Shown here: positions 25,425 through 33,120 of the stretch, in pieces
Layout: each line of letters begins with the position of its first letter
How positions within the stretch are numbered: position 1 is the first letter of the stretch
Source: Myxococcaceae bacterium
GTDB taxonomy: Bacteria; Myxococcota_A; Polyangia; Polyangiales; Ga0077539
NCBI GenBank assembly: GCA_004297725.1
Contig: SCUS01000193.1
Coordinates: 62,001 to 126,000, forward strand
DNA length: 64,000 bases
Direction of reading: 5' to 3'
The notes under the pieces: model-generated
Told to the model about the DNA's origin: nothing
The model's database searches: none
The model's input: the letters and a program-made list of their open reading frames with translations, nothing else
Made by a program: the position numbers and the translations under genes

Positions 25425-26144
25425 ATGAGCGTCATGGCGGCACGGGAGCGACGGGGCGTGGAACTGGTCTTCACGGTCCCGCGCTGGTCCGAGCGGTGGG
25501 TGCTCGAGGACGGCGTCACCATGCCCGAGAGCAGCGAACATCGACTGGCCTGCGAGCTGTTGGAGGCGATCCTGCGCGCCTGGATCGCTCGTACGGCGCG
25601 CGACGCGGCGGTGTACGCCAACCTCGCGCTTCGCTGGGACGAGGAGCACCCGAGGGTCGGCGTCGACCCGGACGTGTGCCTGGTCGAGCCGGCGCCGCTG
25701 GAGCGGCAGGTGCGGAGCCTGCGGACGTGGGAGCCGGGCCACCACGCGCCTCGGGTCGCGGTCGAGGTGGTGAGCCGGGACACCGCCCGGAAGGACTACG
25801 AGGAAGGCCCCGCGAAGTACGCCGCGAGCGGCACCCGAGAGCTGTGGGTCTTCGACCAGGAGCGGTGCGGGCGGGGACTGATGGGCGGTCCGTGGACGCT
25901 GCAGCTCTGGCGCTGGACGGAGGCAGAGGCTTTTCGACGGGTGTACGCCGGCGATGCGCCCGCGTACTCGGAGGAGCTCGGCGCGTGGCTGGTGCTCACC
26001 GAAGGCGGCTCGCGGCTGCGCCTCGCCGACGACGAGGCGGGCGAGCGGCTGTGGCCGACGGCGAAGGAGGAGGCCGACGCGCGGGCCGAGGCGGCGGAGG
26101 CGGAGGTCGCGGCGCTCCGGGCGGCGCTCGCGGCGCGCGGCTGA
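25425..26144 (+). CDS. Uma2-family PD-(D/E)xK nuclease-like protein
   Basis: This 239-residue protein has the Uma2/DUF820 core. An Asp is in VGVDPDVCLVE, and APRVAVEVVSRDTARKDYEE carries the E-V-(x) and K of a PD-(D/E)xK site, followed by KYAASGTRELWVFD. The last 40 residues are an Ala/Glu coiled coil, common at the end of Uma2 proteins. Family members are abundant in cyanobacteria, chloroflexi and myxobacteria and are thought to be nucleases, possibly mobile; their biology is unclear. The gene is bracketed by exact 19-bp direct repeats, which suggests it arrived as a unit. A TGGCACG-N4-TTGG sequence (25397-25411) upstream only partly matches a sigma-54 site. Confidence 0.88.
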   Translation: MSVMAARERRGVELVFTVPRWSERWVLEDGVTMPESSEHRLACELLEAILRAWIARTARDAAVYANLALRWDEEHPRVGVDPDVCLVEPAPLERQVRSLRTWEPGHHAPRVAVEVVSRDTARKDYEEGPAKYAASGTRELWVFDQERCGRGLMGGPWTLQLWRWTEAEAFRRVYAGDAPAYSEELGAWLVLTEGGSRLRLADDEAGERLWPTAKEEADARAEAAEAEVAALRAALAARG

Positions 26145-26154
26145 CGCTCCTCCC

Positions 26155-26772
26155 TCAGCGCGAATACTCCAGCCGGTAGGCCCTCGCCGTCCCTGGGACC
26201 TCCACCGCGAGCTCGGAGTACGCCATCCCCGCGAGCTCGCCCGCGGCCCCTCGCAGCCCCTCCGTCACCAGCACCTCGTTGGCCGTCGCGATGTCCTCGC
26301 CCAGCTTGCTGGCGGCGTTGACCTCCGCGCCGAACACGTCGCGGTCGCCCACGCGCAGCACCCGCCCGTAGCCGATGCCCACGCAGAGCAGCACCCTCGC
26401 CTCGGGCGCCCGCCCCTCGTTGAAGCGCTGACAGGCGCGCTGCATCTCGACCGCGCAGCGCACCGCGCCCGCGCCCCCGGGGAAGAGCAGCAGGAAGCTG
26501 TCCGCCTCGACCTTGATGAGCGTGCCCCCGTGCGCGGCGGCGATGGGCAGCAGCAGGCGCTTCTGCTCGAAGATCTCCTGGAGGAAATGGATGATGCCGA
26601 AGGCCGCGACGTGGCGGGAGAAGCCCGTGAGGTCGGTGAACATCACGGCGCACTCCTCGCCGAAGCGCTCCCAGATGCGGCGGTCGATGAGGGCGACGTC
26701 GGCGCCGGGGAGGCAGCGCTGCTCGATGAGGCTCCAGAGCTGCAGCTCGCCTTCGTCGGGTGGGATCGCCAT
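26155..26772 (-). CDS. Class III adenylate/guanylate cyclase catalytic-domain protein
   Basis: This 205-residue stand-alone cyclase homology domain contains VMFTDLTGFS (first metal Asp), LIKVEADSFLLLF (second Asp; the usual GD reads AD) and VGIGYGRVLRVGDRDVFG followed by VNAASKL (NAA-R region with Lys in place of the usual Arg-containing pattern). The core metal ligands are present, so cyclisation of ATP or GTP is possible, but substrate-specifying residues are unclear. I start at the ATG giving MAIPPDEGE, just after a TATGCT hexamer. The last codons overlap the right copy of the 19-bp direct repeat in antisense. No sensor domain is attached. Confidence 0.8.
   Translation of the reverse strand: MAIPPDEGELQLWSLIEQRCLPGADVALIDRRIWERFGEECAVMFTDLTGFSRHVAAFGIIHFLQEIFEQKRLLLPIAAAHGGTLIKVEADSFLLLFPGGAGAVRCAVEMQRACQRFNEGRAPEARVLLCVGIGYGRVLRVGDRDVFGAEVNAASKLGEDIATANEVLVTEGLRGAAGELAGMAYSELAVEVPGTARAYRLEYSR
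26160..26178 (+). repeat. 19-bp direct repeat, right copy (3' end of cyclase gene)
   Basis: This is an exact copy of 25282-25300, 878 bases to the right. On the minus strand it encodes YRLEYSR at the end of the cyclase-like gene. The two copies therefore bracket the Uma2-like gene exactly. Confidence 0.9.
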
Positions 26773-26783
26773 GGCCGGCGCGG

Positions 26784-26789
26784 AGCATA
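26784..26789 (-). promoter_or_regulatory. -10-like hexamer TATGCT, 11 nt before start codon
   Basis: On the minus strand TATGCT lies 11 bases before the ATG at 26772. It falls between the two minus-strand genes, just inside the end of the DUF3556-like coding region. Confidence 0.4.
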
Positions 26790-26795
26790 CGACCG

Positions 26796-28445
26796 CTACG
26801 GCGCGCACGACTCCCACGGCTGACGGGAGCGCAGCTCGGCCACGGCCAGCTCGCCCTGGGCGCGGGGGCCGGTCTTCGCGTCGACGATGCGGTACGCGAG
26901 GGTGCCGCCTCCGAGGGGCTGAGACTCCACGAAGATGCAGCGGAGCTCACCCTCCTCGAAGCCGCACTGCGACTGGATCGCCGCCAGGAGCTGCTCCTGG
27001 TGGAGGTGTCCTTCGCCGAAGTTCCAGCCCAGTGCGAGGCCCGCGATGATCTCGCCGTCGACCCACTCGTAGTCCTGCAGCCGGTCGACCGCCTGGGGCA
27101 CCAGCAGCGGCAGCACCCGGCCGTGGAGGTGCATCATCCGGAAGCCCATCACCTTGCCCACGAGCCCCACGGCGGTGGAGCGGTCGTAGAAGCGAGCGAG
27201 CTGGTCGTAGACCCAGGGGCTGCTGGTGGTGAGCCGCGCGAGCTTGCGGTGCGAGTCGCCTCGGAAGAGCCAGAGCGACCAGGCCCAGTTGCCCGCGTAG
27301 TAGCGCATCGCCAGGAGGAAGGAGACGCGCGAGGGGAAGAGGTTGCCCGCGATGGGCAGCGCCACGAGCATCGCCGCGAGGAAGGCCGCGAGCAGCGGAG
27401 AATCGAGGGAGGTGACGGACACCTCGGGGTGCGCCCAGAAGAGGGCGAAGCCGCCGTAGACGACGGCGAAGTTCCACTCGATGGGGACGCCCATGGGGAC
27501 GTTGCTGGTGATGTAGCCGTGCAGGGCCAGCATGAGCAGCACCGCCACCACCGGAGGAGTACCGAGGGGGGTAAGAAGGAAGGCGATGGGGAGCCCCAGC
27601 TCCAGGGCGGTTCCGGCGTGGGCGAGGACGGTGGCGAGGCGGGAGGGGCGGAGGTCGCCCGGGGGGTCGCGGTACATCCTGCGGCGCAGCGCGGGGAAGC
27701 GGGTGAGCGGGCCGTTGCTGGTCATCACGCACACCACCGTCGGGAAGTGGTGGTTGAGCTTCGAGACGCCCGCCCAGAACCACAGCGCGAGCTGCACCGC
27801 CTGGGCGCCGGCGATCCAGTGGGGCGTGGCGACGAAGCACACCAGGGTGACCCAGTAGTGCTCCGCGCGCGCCGCGAGGAAGATGGTCTTGTCGAGCACC
27901 CCGAGCGCCCCGAGCAGCACCACGACGGGGAGGAAGTGGGCGGGCTCGGGGGAAGGGGCGACGAGGGCTCGCAGCGCGGCCGCGACGAGCCCGAGGTAGA
28001 GCGCGACGTCGAGCAGCGAGCGCGTGGGCGCGCCGATCAGGGGGAGGCCCGGGAAGAGCGGGAGCCGGGTGGTGCCGGGGCGGAGGAAGTAGAGGAAGCC
28101 GCCGACGGGAGGGAGGTAGCGCCCGGAGAGCGGGCCGCTGCCGCAGCCGAGGCCGAGCACCTCGAAGAGCAGGCTCCAGACGATGGCCTTCTGGAAGGCC
28201 AGCGGGCGCAGCGCCCACGACGCGACGCTGGAGACGCCGCCGAGCGAAGGGCTCAGCCCGCAGAAGAACACCCACGCGCCGAGGTAGAGCGCGAGCTTCG
28301 CGGCGTAGAAGGCGAAGACGCCCGGCGGGGTCCCGTAGCCCTGCGCCGCCCAGGCCTCGCAGACCATGCGGCCCCGCTCGTCGAGCGGCCTCTCTCGCCA
28401 CGCGATGGGGTCGTAGGGCGGAGGCGTCGGGTCGAGGAGTCCCAT
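26796..28445 (-). CDS. Polytopic membrane protein resembling DUF3556
   Basis: This 549-residue protein begins MGLLDPTPPPYDP and has many hydrophobic segments across residues 45-400, followed by a soluble C-terminal domain of about 150 residues. The opening block and the GYGTPPGVFAFYAAKLALYL segment match my memory of DUF3556, a transmembrane family first noted in actinobacteria, with HTTM-like features. No biochemical role is established. It has a TAGCAT hexamer nine bases before its ATG and is divergent from the dioxygenase gene. The cyclase-like gene follows after 23 bases, so the two may be co-transcribed. Confidence 0.65.
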   Translation of the reverse strand: MGLLDPTPPPYDPIAWRERPLDERGRMVCEAWAAQGYGTPPGVFAFYAAKLALYLGAWVFFCGLSPSLGGVSSVASWALRPLAFQKAIVWSLLFEVLGLGCGSGPLSGRYLPPVGGFLYFLRPGTTRLPLFPGLPLIGAPTRSLLDVALYLGLVAAALRALVAPSPEPAHFLPVVVLLGALGVLDKTIFLAARAEHYWVTLVCFVATPHWIAGAQAVQLALWFWAGVSKLNHHFPTVVCVMTSNGPLTRFPALRRRMYRDPPGDLRPSRLATVLAHAGTALELGLPIAFLLTPLGTPPVVAVLLMLALHGYITSNVPMGVPIEWNFAVVYGGFALFWAHPEVSVTSLDSPLLAAFLAAMLVALPIAGNLFPSRVSFLLAMRYYAGNWAWSLWLFRGDSHRKLARLTTSSPWVYDQLARFYDRSTAVGLVGKVMGFRMMHLHGRVLPLLVPQAVDRLQDYEWVDGEIIAGLALGWNFGEGHLHQEQLLAAIQSQCGFEEGELRCIFVESQPLGGGTLAYRIVDAKTGPRAQGELAVAELRSRQPWESCAP

Positions 28446-28454
28446 GAGCGGGGA

Positions 28455-28460
28455 ATGCTA
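28455..28460 (-). promoter_or_regulatory. -10-like hexamer TAGCAT, 9 nt before start codon
   Basis: On the minus strand TAGCAT lies nine bases upstream of the ATG at 28445, within the 81-base divergent region shared with the dioxygenase gene. Confidence 0.4.
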
Positions 28461-28526
28461 CGGCCGCCGCAGCCGGCGCCGGTAGCGGTGGACGAGAGGG
28501 GGGGTTGTGCGGCACCCCCTCGGGTC

Positions 28527-29267
28527 ATGAACGCGCCTCTCCTCGCCCCTTCCTTCACGGCCCCGGAGCAGCTCGTGCCGACGGTGCGCGACCGGGGCTA
28601 CGCGGTGCTCTCTCCCTCGGACGTCGCCGCGTGGTCGGGCGCCCCGATCGCGGCGCTCGACGCCATGCGCCCGGACTGGGACTCGCTGCCCCCGGACGCC
28701 TGGATGAAGGACGGCGGGCGCTACCGCCGCCGCCGCCACTCCTGCTTCGTGGTCACCCCCGACCGCGTGGAGCAGGTCGCGCACCGGGCCCACTGGCAGT
28801 CCGTGGAGTACAACGCGCTGCACGGCGGGATGCAGCGGTGGTTCGAGCCGATGGAGCCCTCGACGGTGGCGCTCGGGGCGTGGGGGGCGCTGCTGCGCTC
28901 GCTCGCTCGCACCTGCGCGGCGCTGCGACCGGAGGTGCCGCGGTGGTTCGTCGAGGCGCACCAGTTTCGCATCGACACCACCGACGGCATCGGGCGCCCG
29001 ACCCCGGAGGGGGCGCACCGCGACGGGGTCGACTTCGTGGCCGTGCTGCTGGTGGCGCGCGAAGGGGTGAAGGGAGGAGAGACGCGGGTCTTCGAGGCCG
29101 ACGGGCCGCGAGGCGAGCGCTTCACCCTCACCGAGCCGTGGACGATGATGCTGCTCGACGACGCGCGGGTGATCCACGAGAGCACGCCCATCCAGCCGAC
29201 GAGCGACGAGGGACACCGCGACACGCTGGTGATCACCCTCCGCGCGGAGGGCTTCCAGGGAGGGTGA
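28527..29267 (+). CDS. 2-oxoglutarate/Fe(II) dioxygenase family protein
   Basis: This 246-residue cytoplasmic protein matches the 2OG-Fe dioxygenase family (PF10014), which includes free amino-acid hydroxylases such as isoleucine dioxygenase. The metal-binding HxD is in EGAHRDGVDFV. A distal His is in DARVIHESTPI, and HRDTLVITLR holds the Arg that usually binds the co-substrate. The beta-helix strands between them (VAVLLVAREGVKGGETRVFE) fit the fold. Substrate is not predictable. The start is the ATG at the divergent junction. Confidence 0.85.
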   Translation: MNAPLLAPSFTAPEQLVPTVRDRGYAVLSPSDVAAWSGAPIAALDAMRPDWDSLPPDAWMKDGGRYRRRRHSCFVVTPDRVEQVAHRAHWQSVEYNALHGGMQRWFEPMEPSTVALGAWGALLRSLARTCAALRPEVPRWFVEAHQFRIDTTDGIGRPTPEGAHRDGVDFVAVLLVAREGVKGGETRVFEADGPRGERFTLTEPWTMMLLDDARVIHESTPIQPTSDEGHRDTLVITLRAEGFQGG

Positions 29268-29399
29268 GCTCACGAAAGCGCAGGGGTTTTCCTGTGACAT
29301 TCCCTGTCAGACAAAGACTCGCGTGATGGCTCGGGATGTCGCAGGGTGCGTTCGTCGACGCGGTTCGTCCCGCGGGCGCACACAACGGAGATCCCAACC

Positions 29400-29948
29400 A
29401 TGAGCAGCCTCGAAGATCGCCTCGAACGTATTGAAAGCAAGCTGGACGCCCTGATGGCGGCGCTGAAGACCAACGGGGGCAGCGTGGCCCGCGCCGCGGG
29501 GGCCCACGCCGGCTCCCCCGGCGGGGACATCGACGCCGACATCGACGGGCCGCGAGGCGACCCGGAGGTGCGCTTCATGCCGAAGCGGTGGACCGGCCCC
29601 GACTGCAAGGGGCGGCCGTTCTCGGCGTGCGAGCCGGAGTTCCTCGACCTCCTGGCCGACGCGTACGAGTGGTTCGCCCAGCGCGATGACGAGTCCAACG
29701 CCGTCGACAAGAACGGCGGCCCCAAGAGCAAGTGGAGCCGCCTCGACGCGGCCCGCGCCCGCGCCTGGTCCGCCCGCCTCCGCGAGCAGCAGGGTGGCGG
29801 CGCCGTGACCCCGGCGCCCCGCGCCCGCACCTCGGCCCCGTCGGCGCCCGCCGCCGCCCGCCGCCCGGCGGCCCCCGACCCCGGCTACGGCCGCCCCCCG
29901 GCGCACGACTTCGGCGACGCCACCGACAACGACGACATCCCCTTCTGA
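29400..29948 (+). CDS. Unknown protein with coiled-coil N-terminus and SSB-like C-terminal tip
   Basis: This 182-residue protein starts after a good GGAG site. Residues 2-24 form a heptad-rich coiled coil (LEDRLERIESKLDALMAAL). The middle (about 60-125) is a compact domain with RFMPKRWTGPDCKG and SACEPEFLDLLADAYEWFA, then WSRLDAARARAWSARLREQ. The next 45 residues are a Pro/Ala-rich linker, and the chain ends in DNDDIPF. A disordered linker followed by DDIPF at the very terminus is the hallmark of single-stranded-DNA-binding proteins, where it recruits repair and replication factors; the OB fold itself is absent. I infer a DNA-metabolism partner that docks onto SSB-tip receptors. Confidence 0.75.
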   Translation: MSSLEDRLERIESKLDALMAALKTNGGSVARAAGAHAGSPGGDIDADIDGPRGDPEVRFMPKRWTGPDCKGRPFSACEPEFLDLLADAYEWFAQRDDESNAVDKNGGPKSKWSRLDAARARAWSARLREQQGGGAVTPAPRARTSAPSAPAAARRPAAPDPGYGRPPAHDFGDATDNDDIPF

Positions 29949-29964
29949 TCGACCGCTGAACGTG

Positions 29965-29993
29965 TCCCGGCCATGGATCATCCACGGCCGGGA
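29965..29993. terminator. Strong bidirectional hairpin between convergent genes
   Basis: An interrupted 13-base stem (8 bp, one mismatch, 4 bp) with a 3-nt loop lies in the 47-base gap between the convergent stops at 29948 and 29996. It should terminate transcription from both sides. Confidence 0.65.
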
Positions 29994-29995
29994 TC

Positions 29996-30505
29996 TCAGC
30001 CCGCCAGCGCCTCTCTCACCGCCGCCACCGTCGCCTCGGGCAGGTCGGTGGTCACCACCCTCGCCCCCGCGAAGCGCTTCAGCTCGGCCACCAGCGCCTC
30101 GACGTGGATGTGGCTCACCAGCAGCGCCAGCGCCGTGGTGCCCGGGGTCACGATCTGCCTGAGCTCCTGCACCCGCTCGTCGGGGACGCCCGTGTCGATC
30201 ACCTTGGCCATCAGCGCCCCGGTGCCCGCGGTGAGCGCGCTGCCCACGAGGGCCCCCACCGGACCAGCGAGCAGCGTCCCGAAGAGCAGCCCCCAGAAGG
30301 CGCCGTCGAGGGCGGCCTGCCCCGGCGTCACGTCGGTGGTCTCCTGCACCCGGGTCTCCCCGCTGGCGTCCTTGAAGACGAACACCGCGTCGTGCAGCAG
30401 GATCTCCCCCTCGGTCATCAGGCGCGTCGCGGCCATCAGCGCCTCCTGCGCCTTCAGCGCCGAGTCGAAGCCGAGCACGATCAACTTCCGCGGGTCGTTG
30501 TCCAT
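29996..30505 (-). CDS. DUF1269-family membrane-associated protein
   Basis: This 169-residue protein begins with KLIVLGFDS, has a central glycine-rich hydrophobic hairpin (GAFWGLLFGTLLAGPVGALVG and a second stretch), and a C-terminal alpha/beta part with TTALALLVSHIHVEALV. This order is typical of DUF1269, a small family often annotated as stress-related. I start at MDNDPRK, because the open frame upstream adds only a short Arg-rich tail. It ends at a strong convergent hairpin. No other function can be assigned. Confidence 0.8.
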   Translation of the reverse strand: MDNDPRKLIVLGFDSALKAQEALMAATRLMTEGEILLHDAVFVFKDASGETRVQETTDVTPGQAALDGAFWGLLFGTLLAGPVGALVGSALTAGTGALMAKVIDTGVPDERVQELRQIVTPGTTALALLVSHIHVEALVAELKRFAGARVVTTDLPEATVAAVREALAG

Positions 30506-30663
30506 GGCGCCAGGGTTATCGGCCGCCCTCACGATGCGCAAGCGAAGCGTGTAGGCGACCCGGCGTCAGGGGGGCGCCGGTGTCGGTGGATGCAGGGAGA
30601 AATCTACTCGGCGGCAGGGTTTTTCGGGTCGAGTGCCGTTCACGCCGAGCGCCCTCGGGTCGA

Positions 30664-30669
30664 TAGAAT
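30664..30669 (+). promoter_or_regulatory. -10-like hexamer TAGAAT, 8 nt before start codon
   Basis: TAGAAT precedes the ATG at 30678 by eight bases. It supports that ATG over one 45 bases upstream. Confidence 0.45.
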
Positions 30670-30677
30670 CGTTGCCC

Positions 30678-31970
30678 ATGAGCGACGGACCGTCCCACAA
30701 GGGTGCCTTCGTCCCGAAGCCGCCGACCGCCCCTTCGCGCGATCACGCGGGGCGACGACCCGGCGCTGCGGGGCGGGTGCTTCTGGCGCTCACCAGCGGC
30801 CCCCAGGCGGACGGCTGGAGCGACGCGCTGCGACGCGACGGCTTCGACGTCGTGTGCGCCGAGCACGGCGAGGCCGCCCTGCGACGGCTCCTCGCGGGCG
30901 ACATCGACGTGCTGCTCAGCAGCGCCCAGCTCCCCGACCTGCACGGCCTCTCGCTGCTGCTGCGCGTGCGGGCGATCGACCCCGACGTCTCGGTGATCCT
31001 GGTGTCGACGCGCAACGACCTCGACAACGCCGTCGAGGCCATGGAGCGCGGCGCGCTTCGCTACCTCACCCGCGCCGTCTCGGACGCGGAGATGCTCACG
31101 CTGGTCAACGAGGGCGCGCGCATCCGTCGCAACGCCCGCCGCCGCTACCACTCCATGACGGTCATCCGCTCGGTGGGCCCCACCGGGCGATCGTTCGGCG
31201 ACGTGTCCTCGCTGGCCGAGGCCTTCGATCTGGCGCTGCGCGGCGTCTACCTGGCCTTCCAGCCCATCGTCTCCTGCACCGATCGCAGCCCGGTCGCCTT
31301 CGAGGCGCTGATGCGCTGCATCGAGCCGCAGCTCCCGTCGCCCCCGGCGCTGCTCGAGGCCGCCGAGAAGCTCGGCCGCCTGGAGGACCTCGGCCGCCGG
31401 ATTCGCGCCCTCGCCGCGGAGGCCATCGCCACCCTCCCCCCCTCCGCCCGGCTCTTCGTCAACGTCCACCCGCAAGACCTCAACGACCCCGACCTCTACG
31501 ACCCGTCGGCCCCGCTCACCCGCCACGCGCACCGGGTGACCTTCGAGGTGACCGAGCGCGCCCGGCTCGACGACGAGAAGGCCGCGCAGGTGCAGCTACG
31601 GCAGCTCCGGGCGCTGGGCTACCACATCGCCATCGACGACCTCGGCGCCGGCTACGCGGGCCTGGCCAGCGTCGCGGCGCTGCACCCCGAGGTGGTGAAG
31701 CTCGACATGAGCCTGGTGCGAGGGGTCGACCGCAACCCCATCTCCGCCCGCATCATCCGCGCGCTGACGGCGGTGTGCAGCGAGATGGGCATCTGCCTCG
31801 TGGCCGAAGGGGTGGAGACCGTCGCCGAGCGCGACGCCCTGCTGGGCCTCGGCTGCGACCTGCTGCAGGGCTACCTCTTCGCCCGTCCGACCCCGGCCTT
31901 CGTGCATCCGCCGATGGAGTTCTACCCCCCGATGGCGATGCGCCCGAAGGCGGGCGCCGCCGAGGGCTGA
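30678..31970 (+). CDS. Degenerate receiver-EAL domain protein
   Basis: This 430-residue cytoplasmic protein has an N-terminal receiver fold at about 33-150 and an EAL domain from about 185 to the end. In the receiver the phospho-acceptor position before SAQLPD is Ser rather than Asp, the N-terminal acidic pair is missing and the KP motif reads TRAVS, so it is probably not phosphorylated. The EAL half keeps FEALMR, FVNVHP, FEVTER, IDDLGAGYAGL, VKLDMSL and AEGVET, so c-di-GMP phosphodiesterase activity looks possible. It may read a signal through the receiver by binding rather than phosphorylation. No cognate kinase is nearby. Confidence 0.88.
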   Translation: MSDGPSHKGAFVPKPPTAPSRDHAGRRPGAAGRVLLALTSGPQADGWSDALRRDGFDVVCAEHGEAALRRLLAGDIDVLLSSAQLPDLHGLSLLLRVRAIDPDVSVILVSTRNDLDNAVEAMERGALRYLTRAVSDAEMLTLVNEGARIRRNARRRYHSMTVIRSVGPTGRSFGDVSSLAEAFDLALRGVYLAFQPIVSCTDRSPVAFEALMRCIEPQLPSPPALLEAAEKLGRLEDLGRRIRALAAEAIATLPPSARLFVNVHPQDLNDPDLYDPSAPLTRHAHRVTFEVTERARLDDEKAAQVQLRQLRALGYHIAIDDLGAGYAGLASVAALHPEVVKLDMSLVRGVDRNPISARIIRALTAVCSEMGICLVAEGVETVAERDALLGLGCDLLQGYLFARPTPAFVHPPMEFYPPMAMRPKAGAAEG

Positions 31971-31980
31971 GGCCCACCGG

Positions 31981-32427
31981 TCAGTAGTTGCAGGTGTAGC
32001 TGCAGTCCGGGAGGGCGGCGGAGCCCAGCGCCTGGATCGACGCCGAGGCGGTCTCCTCGCCGAAGACGATGTTCAAGGTCGAGCCGCTCATGGAGCCGCC
32101 GCCCGCCGGGACCGTGACGTTGAGGCAGTGACAGAGCAGCTCCGCGGGCGCGACGTTGACGGTCTCCTCGATGGTGCCGAGCACCGCTCCGCTGCTGTTG
32201 GTGAGCGTGAGCCGCATGGGCAGCGTGCGAGCCTCGTTGGTGTGGTTGGTGACCACCACGGAGGCGCGAACCACCGCGGTGCTGCCCTGCACCGTGCCGT
32301 CGACCCGGCGGATGCGCACCGAGACGTCCGAGCTGCTGCAGCCCGCGAGCGCCCTCGCACCGAGCGCCGCAAGCAGCACCGACACGAAGCCATCCAGGAA
32401 TCCCCGTCGTGAAAGTCCCATCCCCAT
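31981..32427 (-). CDS. Tat-exported lipoprotein of unknown function
   Basis: This 148-residue protein has a twin-arginine signal (SRRGFLDGFVSVLLAAL) ending in the lipobox LAGC. The mature domain is a small beta sandwich-like chain with VVVTNHTNEARTLPMRLTL and a Cys-rich end (LLCHC, DCSYTCNY). Export through Tat suggests folding or cofactor loading in the cytoplasm. AGGAG about a dozen bases before the ATG supports this start; another ATG two codons later is equivalent. Family unknown. It is divergent from the repeat lipoprotein at 32611. Confidence 0.75.
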   Translation of the reverse strand: MGMGLSRRGFLDGFVSVLLAALGARALAGCSSSDVSVRIRRVDGTVQGSTAVVRASVVVTNHTNEARTLPMRLTLTNSSGAVLGTIEETVNVAPAELLCHCLNVTVPAGGGSMSGSTLNIVFGEETASASIQALGSAALPDCSYTCNY

Positions 32428-32610
32428 GAGGTCTCGTACTCCTTCGGGCGCATCTTCGCCCACCCGAGAGCCGCCGACCAGCGCGCACTCCCGTCAGGGC
32501 GTCCGCCGTGCGCTCGCTTGACCCCGCGCGGCGATTGTCGTTCTGCTGATCCCGTGAACCAACGCCGCGACCCGCAGCCCGCCCTCACCCCGCCCCCGTC
32601 CACGCCTGCG

Positions 32611-33111
32611 ATGGTGCGGCGCGCCGCGCTCGCCATGGCGCTGAGCGCCCTCGGCTCGGTCGGGTGCAGCTCCTCGACGACCTCCGTCGACGCCTCCGCG
32701 ACCGACTCCACCGCGGCCGACTCCCCGGACGTCGTCGCCGACGACCGCCAGACGCCGCCCGACCGCATCACCCCGATGCCTCCTCCGATGCCCCCTCCCC
32801 AGGACAGCGGGATCATCCCTCCGATGCCGCCTCCCCAGGACAGCGGGATCATCCCTCCGATGCCTCCTCCCCAGGACAGCGGGATCATCCCTCCGATGCC
32901 GCCTCCCCAGGACAGCGGGATCATCCCCCCGATGCCGCCTCCCCAGGACAGCGGGATCATCCCCCCGATGCCGCCTCCCATGCCTCCTCCCGAGGACGGC
33001 GGCGTCACCCCGATGCCTCCTCCCATGCCGCCTCCCAGGGACGGCGGCTTCATCCCTCCGATGCCTCCGCCTCCGATGCCTCCGCCTCCCCCCAGGGACG
33101 CCGGGTTCTGA
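32611..33111 (+). CDS. Repeat-dominated lipoprotein (PPMPPPQDSGII repeats)
   Basis: This 166-residue predicted lipoprotein has a signal peptide ending LGSVGC. Apart from a short Ser/Thr/Asp linker, the mature chain is made of PMPPP units: five near-identical PPMPPPQDSGII repeats, then PPPEDGGVT, PPPRDGGF and a final PPPRDAGF. There is no folded domain, so it probably acts as an extended surface rod or is a decaying stalk of a larger protein. An in-frame GTG at 32554 could start it, but the extra 19 residues do not look like a signal. The JmjC-like gene starts nine bases after its stop. Confidence 0.65.
   Translation: MVRRAALAMALSALGSVGCSSSTTSVDASATDSTAADSPDVVADDRQTPPDRITPMPPPMPPPQDSGIIPPMPPPQDSGIIPPMPPPQDSGIIPPMPPPQDSGIIPPMPPPQDSGIIPPMPPPMPPPEDGGVTPMPPPMPPPRDGGFIPPMPPPPMPPPPPRDAGF
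32796..32977 (+). repeat. Five 36-bp in-frame tandem repeats
   Basis: Consecutive copies of a 36-base unit encode PPMPPPQDSGII with only synonymous changes (CCT/CCG, CCC/CCT). Near-identity at the DNA level implies recent expansion by slippage or recombination. Confidence 0.9.
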
Positions 33112-33120
33112 TCACCGCCC

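Noticed and set aside
22362..25745. Very long antisense frame (over 1100 codons) opposite gcvP
   Set aside because: It is a base-composition shadow of a highly conserved gene; no motif, signal peptide or start context supports it.
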